In this document: positions 1 through 10,712 of the stretch, one piece after another
Layout: every line of letters begins with the position of its first letter
How positions within the stretch are numbered: the stretch's first letter is position 1
Origin: Zopfochytrium polystomum
Taxonomy: Eukaryota; Chytridiomycota; Chytridiomycetes; Chytridiales; Chytridiaceae
Length of the DNA stretch: 64,000 nucleotides
Direction of reading: 5' to 3'
NCBI GenBank assembly: GCA_025765615.1
Contig: JAIVFJ010000061.1
Span: forward strand, 1-64,000
Position numbers and translations under genes: made by a program
Notes under the pieces: generated by a model
Told to the model about the DNA's origin: nothing
What the model saw: the letters and a program-made list of their open reading frames with translations, nothing else
Databases searched by the model: none

Positions 1-1324
1 CACATCACCACTCTGCACATACTGTTTAGGCTGGTCTGGGGTAGGAGCTACTTGATGATGGACGGTGGGAGGGTAAAACTGTGGTAGTGCCTCGCCGGTT
101 CCTGTCAATACATCACTTCAAATCCAGGTCTCTCAAGGTGATATGAATGAGTTGGCTGGTCAGGTATTATGTGGTGGTATGGTCTCTCTGGTATTCCTCC
201 CTGTCCCTGGTGATGGTTCCTTTGGCCTTTGGTGGGCCTGGTTTACTGGGTTCAGACCCTCTTCCTTTCATGCTAATACCTGTGGTTGTCTTTGGTGTCT
301 TCCTTGTGTGTGGGAGTGGGTATTGACCTTCCTTGCTTCTAAGACAGGTTATTCTCTCTGGCCTGGTGAGGCAGAGGTCTGTCTCCTGGTCGGATGGAGC
401 AAGAAGAGTCCCACTGTCTCCCACCCTGGTTGCACCCTCTTCCTTGGATTGAGTTGGAACACTCTCCTTGGAGTGAGACAAGTTGTGTCTGGTTCTGTTA
501 AGTGGAAAACAGTTCTGATTTGGTTCAACAGGCACCTCTGCACACTAACTGTTCCTTGTGTCTGCCCTTTGTCTCTCCAACCCCCTCCAACTCAGGGTTT
601 GACTTGTTGTTTATTTCTTTTATTGTTTCTTTTGATGGGTTGTAGTGGCTTGTCACTCCCCTTACCGATTCAGTCGGTCTTACCGATCAAGTCGGTTCTG
701 TCTCTGGTCTAACTTGGCTTTGGCCTTGTGCCCCACATGAAACCCTTCTGTGTCTTGCACCAGAGGATTATGCTTTCTTTTGTGATTGTGTCTGAGTTTC
801 ATGCTTTGGTGTGAGAAACCCCTCTTTTGTGTTAGAGATTTATTTGTGTTTTTCTTGGGCTTTTTAAGACTCCAAATACACTTTCCTGTCTAGTGCCCCT
901 AGACACCCTCCTTTTGCCCCTTTTCATTAGTCAGGATTGGTATTTAGGTCCATGCTCTAGTTTCCACCTATAGCCCTAGGTGAGGAGTTAGAGAGCACAG
1001 TCTCACACTATTCAGCAGTTTGGGCATTTACAGTGCGATGAGGGAAAGGTGAATGTCTGTTAAGTTTTCAGTCTCAAAGTGAAGCTTGGGACGTTTCGCC
1101 CTGTATCAGTGTCGAATTGCAAAAAAGCAAATTTCCTTGAGAAGGCAGTGTTTACTTTCAGACCCGCCAAATTGGTTCATGCCTCTGCAGGCTTTCATAC
1201 AGGGCAAAATGCTGACAGCAAACAATTTTTATTTTATTTATTTTTTTTTATTTTGCGCAGTGCAGCCTGCAGCATGTATCTAATATGTCTGAACTGATAA
1301 CAGATACAGAAAAAACCTCATTTT
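1..1324. other. AT-rich stretch without a recognisable gene
   Basis: Overlapping open frames occur on both strands at about 143-712. The minus-strand frame (535-167) is the more hydrophilic and protein-like, rich in Lys, Arg, Thr and Pro, and could be transposon-derived, but I recognise no domain in it. The rest is AT-rich with no tRNA, long ORF or clear repeat up to the solo LTR. Confidence 0.4.
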
Positions 1325-1703
1325 TGTCAGGAACAGGGCAGGACAGGACAAGGCAGGCAAGGAACTGAGAGGAGTGATGATTGTATTGGAAACAATAATT
1401 CACTTGAGGGATGGGACAGGTCCCCCCATCCCCTTTTTATACCTTTTGAGAGTCTTCCTTGTCAAGTCTCAAAGAAAGTTCCAGAAAGAGCAATTAGCAA
1501 TACAATGATACCAATGATACCAATGACAACAAGACAAGTCAGGAAAGCAAAGAAGGTTCCGGAAGGTTCCACAAGATTCCATGAAGGAATGTTCTAGAAG
1601 GTTCCAGAAGGTTCCAGAAGGTTCCATGAAGGAATGTTCTGGAAGGTTCCACGAAGGAATGTTCTAGAAGGTTCCAGAGGTTTCCAGAGGGTGATTCATA
1701 ACA
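1325..1703 (-). repeat. Solo LTR of the chromovirus family
   Basis: A 379-bp copy of the LTR that also bounds the full element at 6697-11956. It starts TGTCAGG and ends TAACA (TG...CA ends) and is flanked by a perfect 5-bp direct repeat ATTTT (1320-1324 and 1704-1708), as expected after recombination between the two LTRs of a former insertion. The minus strand is the sense strand, shown by the TATAAAA box. The GAA/TTC (heat-shock-element-like) array at 1552-1675 is longer here than in the other two copies. Confidence 0.93.
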
Positions 1704-2174
1704 ATTTTGGTATCCTTTGCGCATACTACTATTATGCCAAAACCCCATTTATCTGTTATCAGTGATATTTGGACCTTCAAGTGTGTGCTTTTACCCAAAA
1801 GACTGTGGTATTTGCAGTCATTAGACACGGTCCAGCATTGGGTCTCTTTGTGCTGCAATTTTGCAAATGGTTGTCTGACACTTTTTTGCTGTCACAGGTG
1901 CATGGCAGGGGTCCAGACAGAAAAATGGACTGCATTGCATTGTGTGAAGTCCAATGGCTTTTGGGGAGTGGTCCATTGTTTGATTTACATACTTTGCCCT
2001 GCAGCCTGGCCTCTGAGTCTGCAGTGGCATGCCATTTTGAGAATGTAGAGTCAACACAAAACCCAACAATCCTATGGTCATATGCAATCTCTGCCACACA
2101 TTTTGAATGCTTCCTTGAATGGGAAAGTGTGAAAAGAATAGGATCAATTGGCAACCATCTCCAAACTATGATAT

Positions 2175-2265
2175 GCTGCCGTGGCGCAACTGGTTAGCGC
2201 GTGCGGCTGTTAGACATGGTCAACAGCACACCGCAAGGTTGGTGGTTCAAGTCCACCCGGTAGCG
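2175..2265 (+). tRNA. tRNA-Asn (GTT), with intron
   Basis: Acceptor gctgccg pairs with cggtagc (one G-U). The anticodon stem tgcgg/ccgca encloses a loop with anticodon GTT at 2209-2211, interrupted after position 37 by an intron of about 17 nt. The T-arm is intact. A second, very similar copy lies at 28219. Confidence 0.93.
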
Positions 2266-3631
2266 ATAAGGATTGTAGATTTGTGTGGACTATTGCCTGA
2301 GTGCTGACTCCCTGGGGTGTTGTTGGTCAGCATTCCATTGTGCAAGTCTTTTCTGCAGAGCTTGGAAGTTGGATCCCCAGACAGACAAGGGGAAAAACAC
2401 CACCTGAAGATGCTCATGACAAAGCTCCTGCACCCTCAAGGGGGGGCACTCTCAGGAAACCAAAACCATCACTTTCCAAAGCAGGGCCATAAGCGCCAGG
2501 TGTGGGTCTTTTCTTTCTAATTTTGCCATCATATTTGCTGCAATGAGGGCAACAATCTCCCTGATGCCGCAAGCTTGCCAGCAGCAGAGCTGACAATGAT
2601 TTCCAGCAGTGTTGGACAGCTGCAAAGCACTTTACAAGTAGCGTCTGCCACAGACCAGATCCCCATTTGGGTTTGATTTGATTTGATTCTGCTTTCCAGA
2701 CCCAAATGACAAGAAAAATGTATTTCCCAGACATTTGAATCTGACAAATGGCTGTTTTTGCACTCAAATTGCGCCAAATCAAATGGTATTTCGATTTTTT
2801 ACTTATAAAACCTGAATCAAATCGAATTCAAATCGCTCTATACTGGAGAATTCATTTGATTCAAGTCTGATTCGAATTCAAATCAAACTCAAATTTATTT
2901 CAGATTTGACCCAGTTCAGTCTGTGGCAGACCCTATTCAGGAGGAAAAGGTACAGCCTGGAGGCCACCACCTTCCTTTGTTTACCTACAGGCTACCGGCA
3001 CTGGCCTGGGAGTGGGTGGCAAAAGTTTGTCTCTTGCCCCAACCAAGAGCAACAAAATCTCTACAAACGCAAACAGCCTGAGTCAGCCATGAAGGATGTA
3101 ACTGGATGTTGGACCGTGGACACAGTTTTGCAGCCTAATGTTTTACTCCAAACGTTTGTACAAAGGTTGTTGCCCTTGCCACAAGATATCGGACAAATTG
3201 TGAAAAAAAAGAAGGAAAAAAAAAAAAAAAAAAAAAGAAAAAAAACGCAATCAGCACACCCAACCCACAGTCTGTCTGCATGAAACGCTGGTTTGTCAGA
3301 AATTCAAAGCACAGATCAAAAAATCAGGGGGACAAAAACACAATATTTTAAAACTTAACCTGTCTGAGCAGCCGGCTGTTCCTTTGTTGCATTGTTGCTG
3401 CTATTAGAAGCAGGAACTGCCTACAATACCGCTTTCTGCTTTAAGAAGGAGATGGTTTGGTTGACTGAACTGTGGAGTGGCAGCAGCTGAGTGGCTGCAT
3501 GCATCATGGTGGCTCAACCCAACCCAGGCCAACTCCAGCCTACATTTCATTCACTTTTTCAACAAACGTCCAAACGATTTCTGGCAAGCAAGTGCATATT
3601 GGTGTCATATTCTTGACAAGTCCAGCCATGT
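2266..3631. other. AT-rich spacer with TTTGATT/AATCAAA-rich patch and poly(A)
   Basis: No gene recognised. Positions about 2670-2905 hold many copies of TTTGATT or its complement AATCAAA, so the patch is nearly self-complementary. A poly(A) tract interrupted by G lies at about 3205-3245. Confidence 0.5.
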
Positions 3632-3705
3632 GGTTTCATGGTGTAGTTGGTTATCACATCTGTCTCACACACAGGAGGTCCCGAGTTCGAACCTCGGTGA
3701 AACCA
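3632..3705 (+). tRNA. tRNA-Val (CAC)
   Basis: Acceptor ggtttca pairs with tgaaacc and the discriminator is A. The anticodon stem tctgt/acagg holds loop ctcacac, giving anticodon CAC. D-arm and T-arm (gttcgaac loop) are normal, and there is no intron. Confidence 0.94.
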
Positions 3706-4557
3706 TGCAGGAAGGGAGCGCAACTCCTGAAGACCTGTGGTTCAGCACAGGTGAACAGTGTTTGTCTGTGTTGGGCATTGTCAAATTTCATTGGCTGACT
3801 GGTGTCATTGGATGGTCCAAGTGGCCAAACTAACAAGCCAATGGGTTCTTTGCCAAAACCAGCAATTTGTATTTGTTTGAACAAGCTGGAAAAAAAAGCT
3901 TCAACTTTCTGTTGAGTGTTTGCTTTAGGCTTGTTCAGCTGAAGGATTGCAAATTTCTTTATTCTAATGTCTGGATCCTGGCTGACAGACTGAGCAGAAA
4001 AAAAAAGATAAACAAAAAACTTAAGGCAGGTTGCGAATCCAGCATGATGTGGGGGGTTGGACTGTGGGAAGCCTGACCAAGACAGGCACTTGCCCCATGC
4101 AAAGTTGCACTGTGCAGAATGTGCAACTTTTGCTACATTGATTGAAAAAGTTTCTCCTCGTGCAAAAAAAAAAAGTGCAAACTTGCAATACAATCACTTG
4201 GGTTGCTGGGGTGGGATACTTGGCCTGCCATTTCCAACTGACCATTATCCTTCCTTTAGCTATCTAAATGCCAAACTGACAGCAAGCACAAGTTACAACA
4301 GACAGCATCGGTGGGCAAAGTCTCTTGCTCGAGCCCAGTTTGATTGGCAGGATCCTGACTGGTGCACCTTCATGCTGTTAATCCCCTTGCCATTGGTCCT
4401 CTTGAACACTAGCCACCTGCAGAACGGTAAGGGGGAGGGAAGTGAAATGAAAGGACAGAACACACCAACTAAAAAAAAAAAAAAAAAACCAGGAAACGAG
4501 CAGAGGGGAAAAGTTGACAGTCTCTCACACCTCTCGCTGTTTAGCTGAATTTGGTGT

Positions 4558-4630
4558 GGGCATATGGCGAAATGGTTACCGCGTTCGACTTCGGATCGAA
4601 AGATTGCAGGTTCGAGTCCTGCTATGCTCG
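4558..4630 (+). tRNA. tRNA-Arg (TCG)
   Basis: Acceptor gggcata pairs with tatgctc. The anticodon stem ttcga/tcgaa holds loop cttcgga, anticodon TCG. The T-arm gcagg/cctgc is perfect, and there is no intron. Confidence 0.93.
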
Positions 4631-4838
4631 TGGACTGCTGGAGATACTTGGATGTCTTCAGTTGCAGCAATAGCACCAGGATTCAAGTCAAAAGCAGCTT
4701 TAAGTAAGCATATTTCCAGCCATGCTTGAATACTGCAGTTGCAGAGGATCTTGCTGTCTTGCTGTTGGGTAGTGTATGAAAAGGCTTCACGTAGGCCCAC
4801 TCGCACCAGGGTTGTTTGCCCAAAGGGACTTGTGGAGG

Positions 4839-4920
4839 GTCCTGTTGGCGGAGTGGTTAACGTGGTGCCCTGCTAAGGCATTTCCCTTTGGGAGCGCAGG
4901 TTTGAATCCTGTGCAGGACG
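4839..4920 (+). tRNA. tRNA-Ser (GCT)
   Basis: Acceptor gtcctgt pairs with gcaggac. The anticodon stem gtgcc/ggcat holds loop ctgctaa, anticodon GCT. A long variable arm, typical of serine tRNA, follows. No intron. Confidence 0.93.
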
Positions 4921-5295
4921 AAAGGGGGCTTAATGGCAGCCTCGTTACTTCACTTTATTTTAATTTTCATTTATTTGTTTTCAGATTTTGTGAGCCTCTG
5001 GGGTTTGGGAGTCAGGGCCAAACTGGGTCCAACGTCTGAATAACAATCTTGCAGGTGTGCCAGCTGACCTTGCCCACTTCTGAGACTTGCTGCAAAAGTT
5101 TGAGTGCAGCAAAGTTTCACTGAAGAGATGACAAGTCCAAGTCTGCCTGACAGCACAGTTAAAGGGGTTGTCAGTGAGACCTTTGGCGCCCTGGGGCACA
5201 AGCTAACCAATGCTGTATCGACTTGAGCCATACGGTCAGACAGAAATGTCAGTGGTGGCGTGACGTCAATTCTTTGTTTTGCGGAAACACTGGCA

Positions 5296-5367
5296 GGGGA
5301 TTTAGTCTAGTGGTATGATTTCTGCTTTGGGTGCAGGAGGTCTCGGGTTCAATCCCCGGAATCCCCC
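5296..5367 (+). tRNA. tRNA-Pro (TGG)
   Basis: Acceptor ggggatt pairs with aatcccc. The anticodon stem tctgc/gcagg holds loop tttgggt, anticodon TGG. Normal D- and T-arms, no intron. Confidence 0.93.
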
Positions 5368-6691
5368 GATATCCCACTGTCTCAGGCATGCAAGGCCCCC
5401 AAAGTGCTGGTTGGTCCCACGCATGATTGCCATAGCGGTGTTTTGTGGAGCCAGGGGACAATGGGACCTGAAAGGTCCAAGGAGCCAGGCATTCTGTGAG
5501 TTGTTTTTTTCCCAGGTGCTGGACCCAGCACTGGTGGTAGGGGTGGATGCCATTGGGCCCAAAGTAGCTTCAACCAAAACAGAAGCACAGGCATGCCAGC
5601 CCAAGCTCTCGTCATCAGAGTCAAACATTTGTGGCCTCCGTCAACAAGGTGGGTCAAGTCACAGAACTTGATCAGGGTTGACAGATCCTTCGAGGGAGTA
5701 CATGTAGGCGCAGGTGCAGCTATGGGTGTGGGCTTAAGTGTAGCTGTATGGGCAGGCACCTCCATGGTGCTTGCACAGGCACAGCGTCTGTCACGGCGTC
5801 TTGCTGATACCCAGAGTTGCTTCAGGATAAGGCTCAGCGGTTTGCTTAACCAGAGTTCTGACTTGCATTGTTCTGCCCTAAAATATTCCAGTGAAAGCAA
5901 AGCACATGAAGCATTCAAGCAATATATGCCACTGGGTGAAATTTTACATTGTTTTAAGCACTGTGCTGGCGTTAAACCAGTCAGATAAAGCACCAGTTTG
6001 GTCAAACCACTGAGCCCTTACTTCAGGATGGACCAGGAGCCAGCTGCCGCTCATCAGCAATCTGCAGGTACAGGTAAGGCGCTGAGGGTGGCGGCAGAGG
6101 GAGTTCAAGTGCAATCCAAGCAGCTACACAACAAAGCTGTTATTTGGTTGTACATTGAGGCTGCTATTGAGAGGTGAAACATACCAAGAAGTTTGTGTCT
6201 GTGCCAAGTCCGGGCTTGTGTACACACAGGTAAGGTTTCAGACTGTTGAGGAATTCTTGAGATACCACCTGAAACCTGGCCTAGGTAAAGTCTGGCTTTT
6301 CCTGTTTTTGTCCCAGTACTGTCCCAGAACCAGCCATCACACAAGGCTTGGTCTTCACACGCTGGCCCAAGGGGAATGTGGATTGCACGAATACATTTGT
6401 CAGCCCACTGTACATAAAACATTCTGCATGCACTCAAATGTAACAAGCACCTGCTAAAACAGTGGCTGCTCACACTAAAAAATTCCTACCAGCAGGAGGG
6501 TGCCTCTGTCGGAGCTGTAGCCCTCCGGTGTCCAACCACTCAGTACCCAGCCCTACAAACAGGTAAGGGCTTCTTGCCATGGACTTCAGCGAGCAAAAGA
6601 TGCCTCGCCTTATCCTACCTCCCCTCTGCTTTTATAGCTGCCGTTTTTCATCCTCTGCCCGCTTGCCGTCCGCCTACCTAGTCAGCTTGCC
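5368..6691. other. Spacer without a recognised gene
   Basis: Long overlapping open frames exist on both strands around 5382-6005, but neither looks like a known protein and there is no domain or splice pattern to support one. Nothing else was seen up to the target-site duplication at 6692. Confidence 0.4.
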
Positions 6692-6696
6692 ATGTC

Positions 6697-7049
6697 TGTC
6701 AGGAACAGGGCAGGACAGGACAAGGCAGACAAGGAACTGAGAGGAGTGATGATTGTATTGGAAACAATAATTCACTTGAGGGATGGGACAGGTCCCCCAT
6801 CCCCCTTTTATACCTTTTGAGAGTGTTCCTTGTCAAGACTCCAAGAAAGTTCCAGAAAGAGCAATTAGTAATACAATGATACCAATGATACCAATGACAA
6901 CAAGACAAGTCAGGAAAGCAAAGAAGGTTCCAGAAGGTTCCACAAGGTTCCATGAAGGAATGTTCTAGAAGGTTCCAGAAGGTTCCAGAAGGTTCCATGA
7001 AGGAATGTTCTAGAAGGTTCCAGAGGTTTCCAGAGGGTGATTCATAACA
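6697..7049 (-). repeat. 3' LTR of the chromovirus (353 bp)
   Basis: Ends TGTCAGG...TAACA on the plus strand. It carries the same TATA box and body as the 5' LTR but has one extra 45-bp unit inside the GAA/TTC array at 6923-7020. It directly abuts the pol stop codon and polypurine tract. Confidence 0.95.
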
Positions 7050-10000
7050 TCATCTCCCCCTTTTAGGCCTCTTCTGCAACTTGGTGGGGTACCTGGTCTT
7101 AAACTCGAGCAGAAGGTCTTGGCAGTGAGTGAGGTTTGACTCAGGCTCCCAGGTGTTGTCAGCATCTGAGTAACCTCTCCACTTAACAAGGAACTTGAGT
7201 GTTCTTCCAAACCACTTGGCATCCAAGATTTGTTCAACCTCAAATTCCTCTTCACCTTCTACCTCAACTGGAGGAGGAGGAGGAACAACTCTGCCTGGAA
7301 TGGAATTGGCCACAAACTTCTCTAAAAGGCTGACATGGAAAACTGGGTGGATCTTCATGGATGCAGGGAGATCCAGCTTGAAGGTGACTGGATTGATTTG
7401 CTCCAAGATCTTGAAAGGTCCCAACTTGAGGTTGTCTAGCTTGGGACTTGGTCTTTTGGTCTGCAAGTTCTTCCTCAGAAGCCAAACTTGCTGACCCACA
7501 GCAAGGTCATGGTCCATTCTGTGAGTGTTGGCAAATCTTGAGGCATCTTCTTGGGCTTGCTTCAGGGTGGAGTCCAGGAAGGAGTTGATGATCTTAAGCT
7601 TATGTAAGTGTGAAGCCGCAGCAGGAGCCTGGACATTGGATAGGGTCTCTTGTCCCAGAAGATCTCCTCTTGGATTGAAGCCATAGGTTACAAAGAAAGG
7701 AGATAGCTGGGTGCTTGAGTGGAGAGAATTGTTGAGAGCAAATTCTGCCAGTGGAAGGAGGGTGGGCCAATCATCCTGTTGATAGCTGACATAGCACCTC
7801 AAATACTGCTCCAGAGTCTGGTTTGTTCTTTCTGTTTGTCCATCAGTCTGAGGGTGATAAGCAGTTGACAGTTGAGACTTGATTCCAAGGGCTGCTGTGA
7901 GTGCTTTCCAAAATTGAGATCTGAACTGAGGTCCTCTGTCACTGATGATTGACTGAGGCAGCCCATGGAGCCGGAATATGTGCTGCAAAAACAGGTCTGC
8001 TGTTCCTTGTGCATCTATATTCTCAGTGCACGGGATGAAATGGGCCAACTTTGTCCTTCTGCAGATGACAACAAGGATAGAGTCAAATCCATGGGATGGG
8101 GGCAGTTTCACAATGAAGTCCATGGATATTGATGACCAAGGGCTGATGGCAATTGGGAGGGGCTCCAGAAGTCCATAGGGCTTGTGTCTGCTGGATTTGT
8201 TTCTTTGACAGGTTTCACAGCTGCTGACATAGTTCTTGATGTACTTCCTCATGCCTGGCCAGTAGAAGTCTCTGGAAACAAGCTCATATGTCTTGTGCTC
8301 TCCTGGGTGTCCAGCTGTTGCTGCATCATGCCTTGTCTTGAGTATCTCAAGTTTTTCCTCTTCTTGGCTGATTTGAATCTTGTGAGGCTTGGGGTCCTTG
8401 GAAATAGCATGGGCCCACACACTGTCAGGAAGCAATGAAAGGTGTGTCTTGGATGGTGGGGTGAAACCATCTCCCCCTTCAGGTGCAAGGTCTGTTCTTC
8501 TTGACAGGGCATCAGCCACAGTGTTAAGGTGACCAGGAGAATAGCACAGCTTAAAGTCATACTCAGAGAGCAGTTCAGCCCACCTGGCATGCCTCTGCTT
8601 GAGCAACCTCCTTGCCCTGAAGAAGGTGAGGTTCTTGTGATCAGAATAGACAGAGATGCCTTTAGAACCAGCCAAGTAGTGTCTCCAGAATTTGAATGCT
8701 TCCACAATTGCAAGCAACTCCTTGTCATGGACTGTGTAGTTACACTCAGCACTGTTCAGCTTCCTGGAGTAATATGCCACTGGGTGCAGAGGAGCAGAGG
8801 GGTCCTGAGAGCTCGGCTGGGACAGAACAGCGCCAAGGGCATAGTCTGAGGCATCAGTTTCCAAGGTGAAGGGAAGCAAGGGATCCACATGCTTAAGGAG
8901 TGGTGCACTTGTGGTTGCTGTCTTAAGAGCTAGCCAGGCTTGCTCTGCTGCTGGGGTCCATTCAAACTTGGTGGTCTTCTTGGTGAGATCAGTGAGAGGC
9001 TTGGCTATGGCAGAATAGTTGGCAATGAAGGTTCTGTAGAAGTTGCAAAATCCAAGGAAGCTTTGAACATCCTTGATGGAATTTGGAGCCTTCCATTCAA
9101 GAATAGTTTGGATCTTGTCTGGTGCCATGGAGATCCCTTTGTCAGACACAATGAACCCCAAAAACTCAATGGAGGTCTTGTGGAATTCACACTTCTCCAG
9201 CTTTGCATAGAGGTGATGCTGTCTGAGTCTCTCCAAGACAGTCTTGACATGTCCCATATGGCTTGCAGTGTCAGATGAAAATACCAGGATATCATCCAGG
9301 TAGACAATGACAAAAAGGTCCAGAATATCCCTGAAGATGTCATTCATCATGCCTTGGAAAATAGCTGGAGCATTGGTAAGTCCAAAGGGCATAACCAAGT
9401 ACTCAAAGTGACCGTATTTGCATCTGAAGGCAGTCTTCCATTGATCCTGGGGCTTAATTCTGACCAAATTGTAGGCACCTCTGAGGTCAATCTTGGAAAA
9501 TATCCTTGCATGGCTCAGTTTGTCCAGTAATTCAGAGATGAGAGGCAGTGGATAGCGGTTCTTGACTGTCATCTCATTGAGATCTCTGTAGTCCACACAG
9601 GGTCTCAGTCCCCCATCCTTCTTCTTGACAAAAAAGATGGGAGCTCCAGCTGGTGACTTGGAAGGTTGGATGAATCCCTTGTTCAGCATTTCTTCAATGT
9701 ATTCTTGGAGGGCCTTGGCTTCTGGTGGAGAGAGGTGGTACAGTGGCTTGAAAGGTGGGCTGCAAGTTTCATCCTTGAGTGGGATTTCACAGTCATAAGG
9801 CCTCTGAGCTGGTAGCAGGTCTGCCTTGGTCTTGGAAAACACATCAGCATAAGGGAGATATTCTTTTGGTAGCTTGGATGCCAGCAAAAGGTCTGATGGG
9901 TCCAGGTTGTCGTGCTCCTCAGCAGTGGGGCTTGAATTCTTGACTGGGAACTGTGATTCTTGAATCTTTGACTGAGAGTTCTGTTCTTGGCAAAGACTGT

Positions 10001-10712
10001 GAGCTGTGGAACTTGAATCTTGAATGTGGACTGTGAACTGTGGTACTTGAATCTTTGACTGTGGGTTCTGTGAACAAGAGTCATGGCCATGACTGTGAGC
10101 TCTATGAGCTCTACTTGAATCTTGACTGTGAACTGTGAACTGTGGAACTTGAGTCTTGGCTGGCTGTGAATCTTGAATCAAGGGCTTGAGAGCATGAGAC
10201 TTGGGGGCTTGACTTGAGTTTTGGGTGACTGTTCCGATTGGTGGAGGTTGGACTTGACCAGTGACCCAATCAATGGCAGGGTTCTGGGTTTGCAGCCATG
10301 GTAATCCCAGGATGACAGAGAATGTGGGTGAGCCAAGATCCAATACTTCCAGATTGACCATGGATGGTGGAAAGTCTTGGATGTGGAGGTTTAGCTTGGT
10401 TTCATGGCTGATTTCCTTGAACAGAGCATGATTGGCAAAGTGGACCTTGAGGGGTGTGGATTTCTTGATCGTAGGAATGGCACAAGACTTGGCAAGGGTG
10501 GCATCAATGATGTTGCAGGATGATCCAGAGTCTATAAGGGCCTTGGTTGTGATGGTTGACTTGGGTGAGAGTTGAATCTTGACATCCATGGTGAGTTGGT
10601 GGGGCTTGGAATCTGAGGTGTTTGTGGTGCTGGTGGTGGTGATGAAACAGGGGCAGCTTGGAGGAGGGTCCAGGGAATTGCCCCTCAGTGAGCCTGGACC
10701 TGGGAGTTTGGG
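7050..10712 (-). CDS. pol: Pol polyprotein: protease-RT-RNase H-integrase-chromodomain
   Basis: The open frame extends upstream to about 10769, but its first codon there is GTG, so Pol is probably made as a Gag-Pol fusion by -1 frameshifting at 10706-10712. Counting from 10769 (1,239 residues): protease active site DSG near residue 80; reverse transcriptase with YLDD at 490-493; RNase H acidic residues near 639, 684, 710 and 753; integrase zinc finger (H-x3-4-H...C-x2-C, about 814-854) and a DDE core with D884, D944 and E980; a C-terminal chromodomain near 1175-1230 with the VKWRGY and WEPE motifs. All catalytic residues I looked for are present, so the enzyme is probably active. The stop codon touches the 3' LTR and the last codons form the polypurine tract. 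Confidence 0.95.
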   Translation of the reverse strand, partial: PKLPGPGSLRGNSLDPPPSCPCFITTTSTTNTSDSKPHQLTMDVKIQLSPKSTITTKALIDSGSSCNIIDATLAKSCAIPTIKKSTPLKVHFANHALFKEISHETKLNLHIQDFPPSMVNLEVLDLGSPTFSVILGLPWLQTQNPAIDWVTGQVQPPPIGTVTQNSSQAPKSHALKPLIQDSQPAKTQVPQFTVHSQDSSRAHRAHSHGHDSCSQNPQSKIQVPQFTVHIQDSSSTAHSLCQEQNSQSKIQESQFPVKNSSPTAEEHDNLDPSDLLLASKLPKEYLPYADVFSKTKADLLPAQRPYDCEIPLKDETCSPPFKPLYHLSPPEAKALQEYIEEMLNKGFIQPSKSPAGAPIFFVKKKDGGLRPCVDYRDLNEMTVKNRYPLPLISELLDKLSHARIFSKIDLRGAYNLVRIKPQDQWKTAFRCKYGHFEYLVMPFGLTNAPAIFQGMMNDIFRDILDLFVIVYLDDILVFSSDTASHMGHVKTVLERLRQHHLYAKLEKCEFHKTSIEFLGFIVSDKGISMAPDKIQTILEWKAPNSIKDVQSFLGFCNFYRTFIANYSAIAKPLTDLTKKTTKFEWTPAAEQAWLALKTATTSAPLLKHVDPLLPFTLETDASDYALGAVLSQPSSQDPSAPLHPVAYYSRKLNSAECNYTVHDKELLAIVEAFKFWRHYLAGSKGISVYSDHKNLTFFRARRLLKQRHARWAELLSEYDFKLCYSPGHLNTVADALSRRTDLAPEGGDGFTPPSKTHLSLLPDSVWAHAISKDPKPHKIQISQEEEKLEILKTRHDAATAGHPGEHKTYELVSRDFYWPGMRKYIKNYVSSCETCQRNKSSRHKPYGLLEPLPIAISPWSSISMDFIVKLPPSHGFDSILVVICRRTKLAHFIPCTENIDAQGTADLFLQHIFRLHGLPQSIISDRGPQFRSQFWKALTAALGIKSQLSTAYHPQTDGQTERTNQTLEQYLRCYVSYQQDDWPTLLPLAEFALNNSLHSSTQLSPFFVTYGFNPRGDLLGQETLSNVQAPAAASHLHKLKIINSFLDSTLKQAQEDASRFANTHRMDHDLAVGQQVWLLRKNLQTKRPSPKLDNLKLGPFKILEQINPVTFKLDLPASMKIHPVFHVSLLEKFVANSIPGRVVPPPPPVEVEGEEEFEVEQILDAKWFGRTLKFLVKWRGYSDADNTWEPESNLTHCQDLLLEFKTRYPTKLQKRPKRGR
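7053..7064 (-). other. Polypurine tract
   Basis: The minus strand reads AAAAGGGGGAGA, directly followed by the pol stop TGA and then the 3' LTR. This is the expected place for the plus-strand DNA primer. The tract also encodes the last Pol residues (KRGR). Confidence 0.85.

Noticed and set aside
143..712. 189-codon plus-strand open frame
   Set aside because: Hydrophobic and low in charged residues, with an equally long frame on the other strand. No domain, splice pattern or homology I could recognise.
5382..6005. 207-codon minus-strand open frame with a plus-strand frame inside it
   Set aside because: Composition does not favour either strand and no motif is visible. Probably chance openness.
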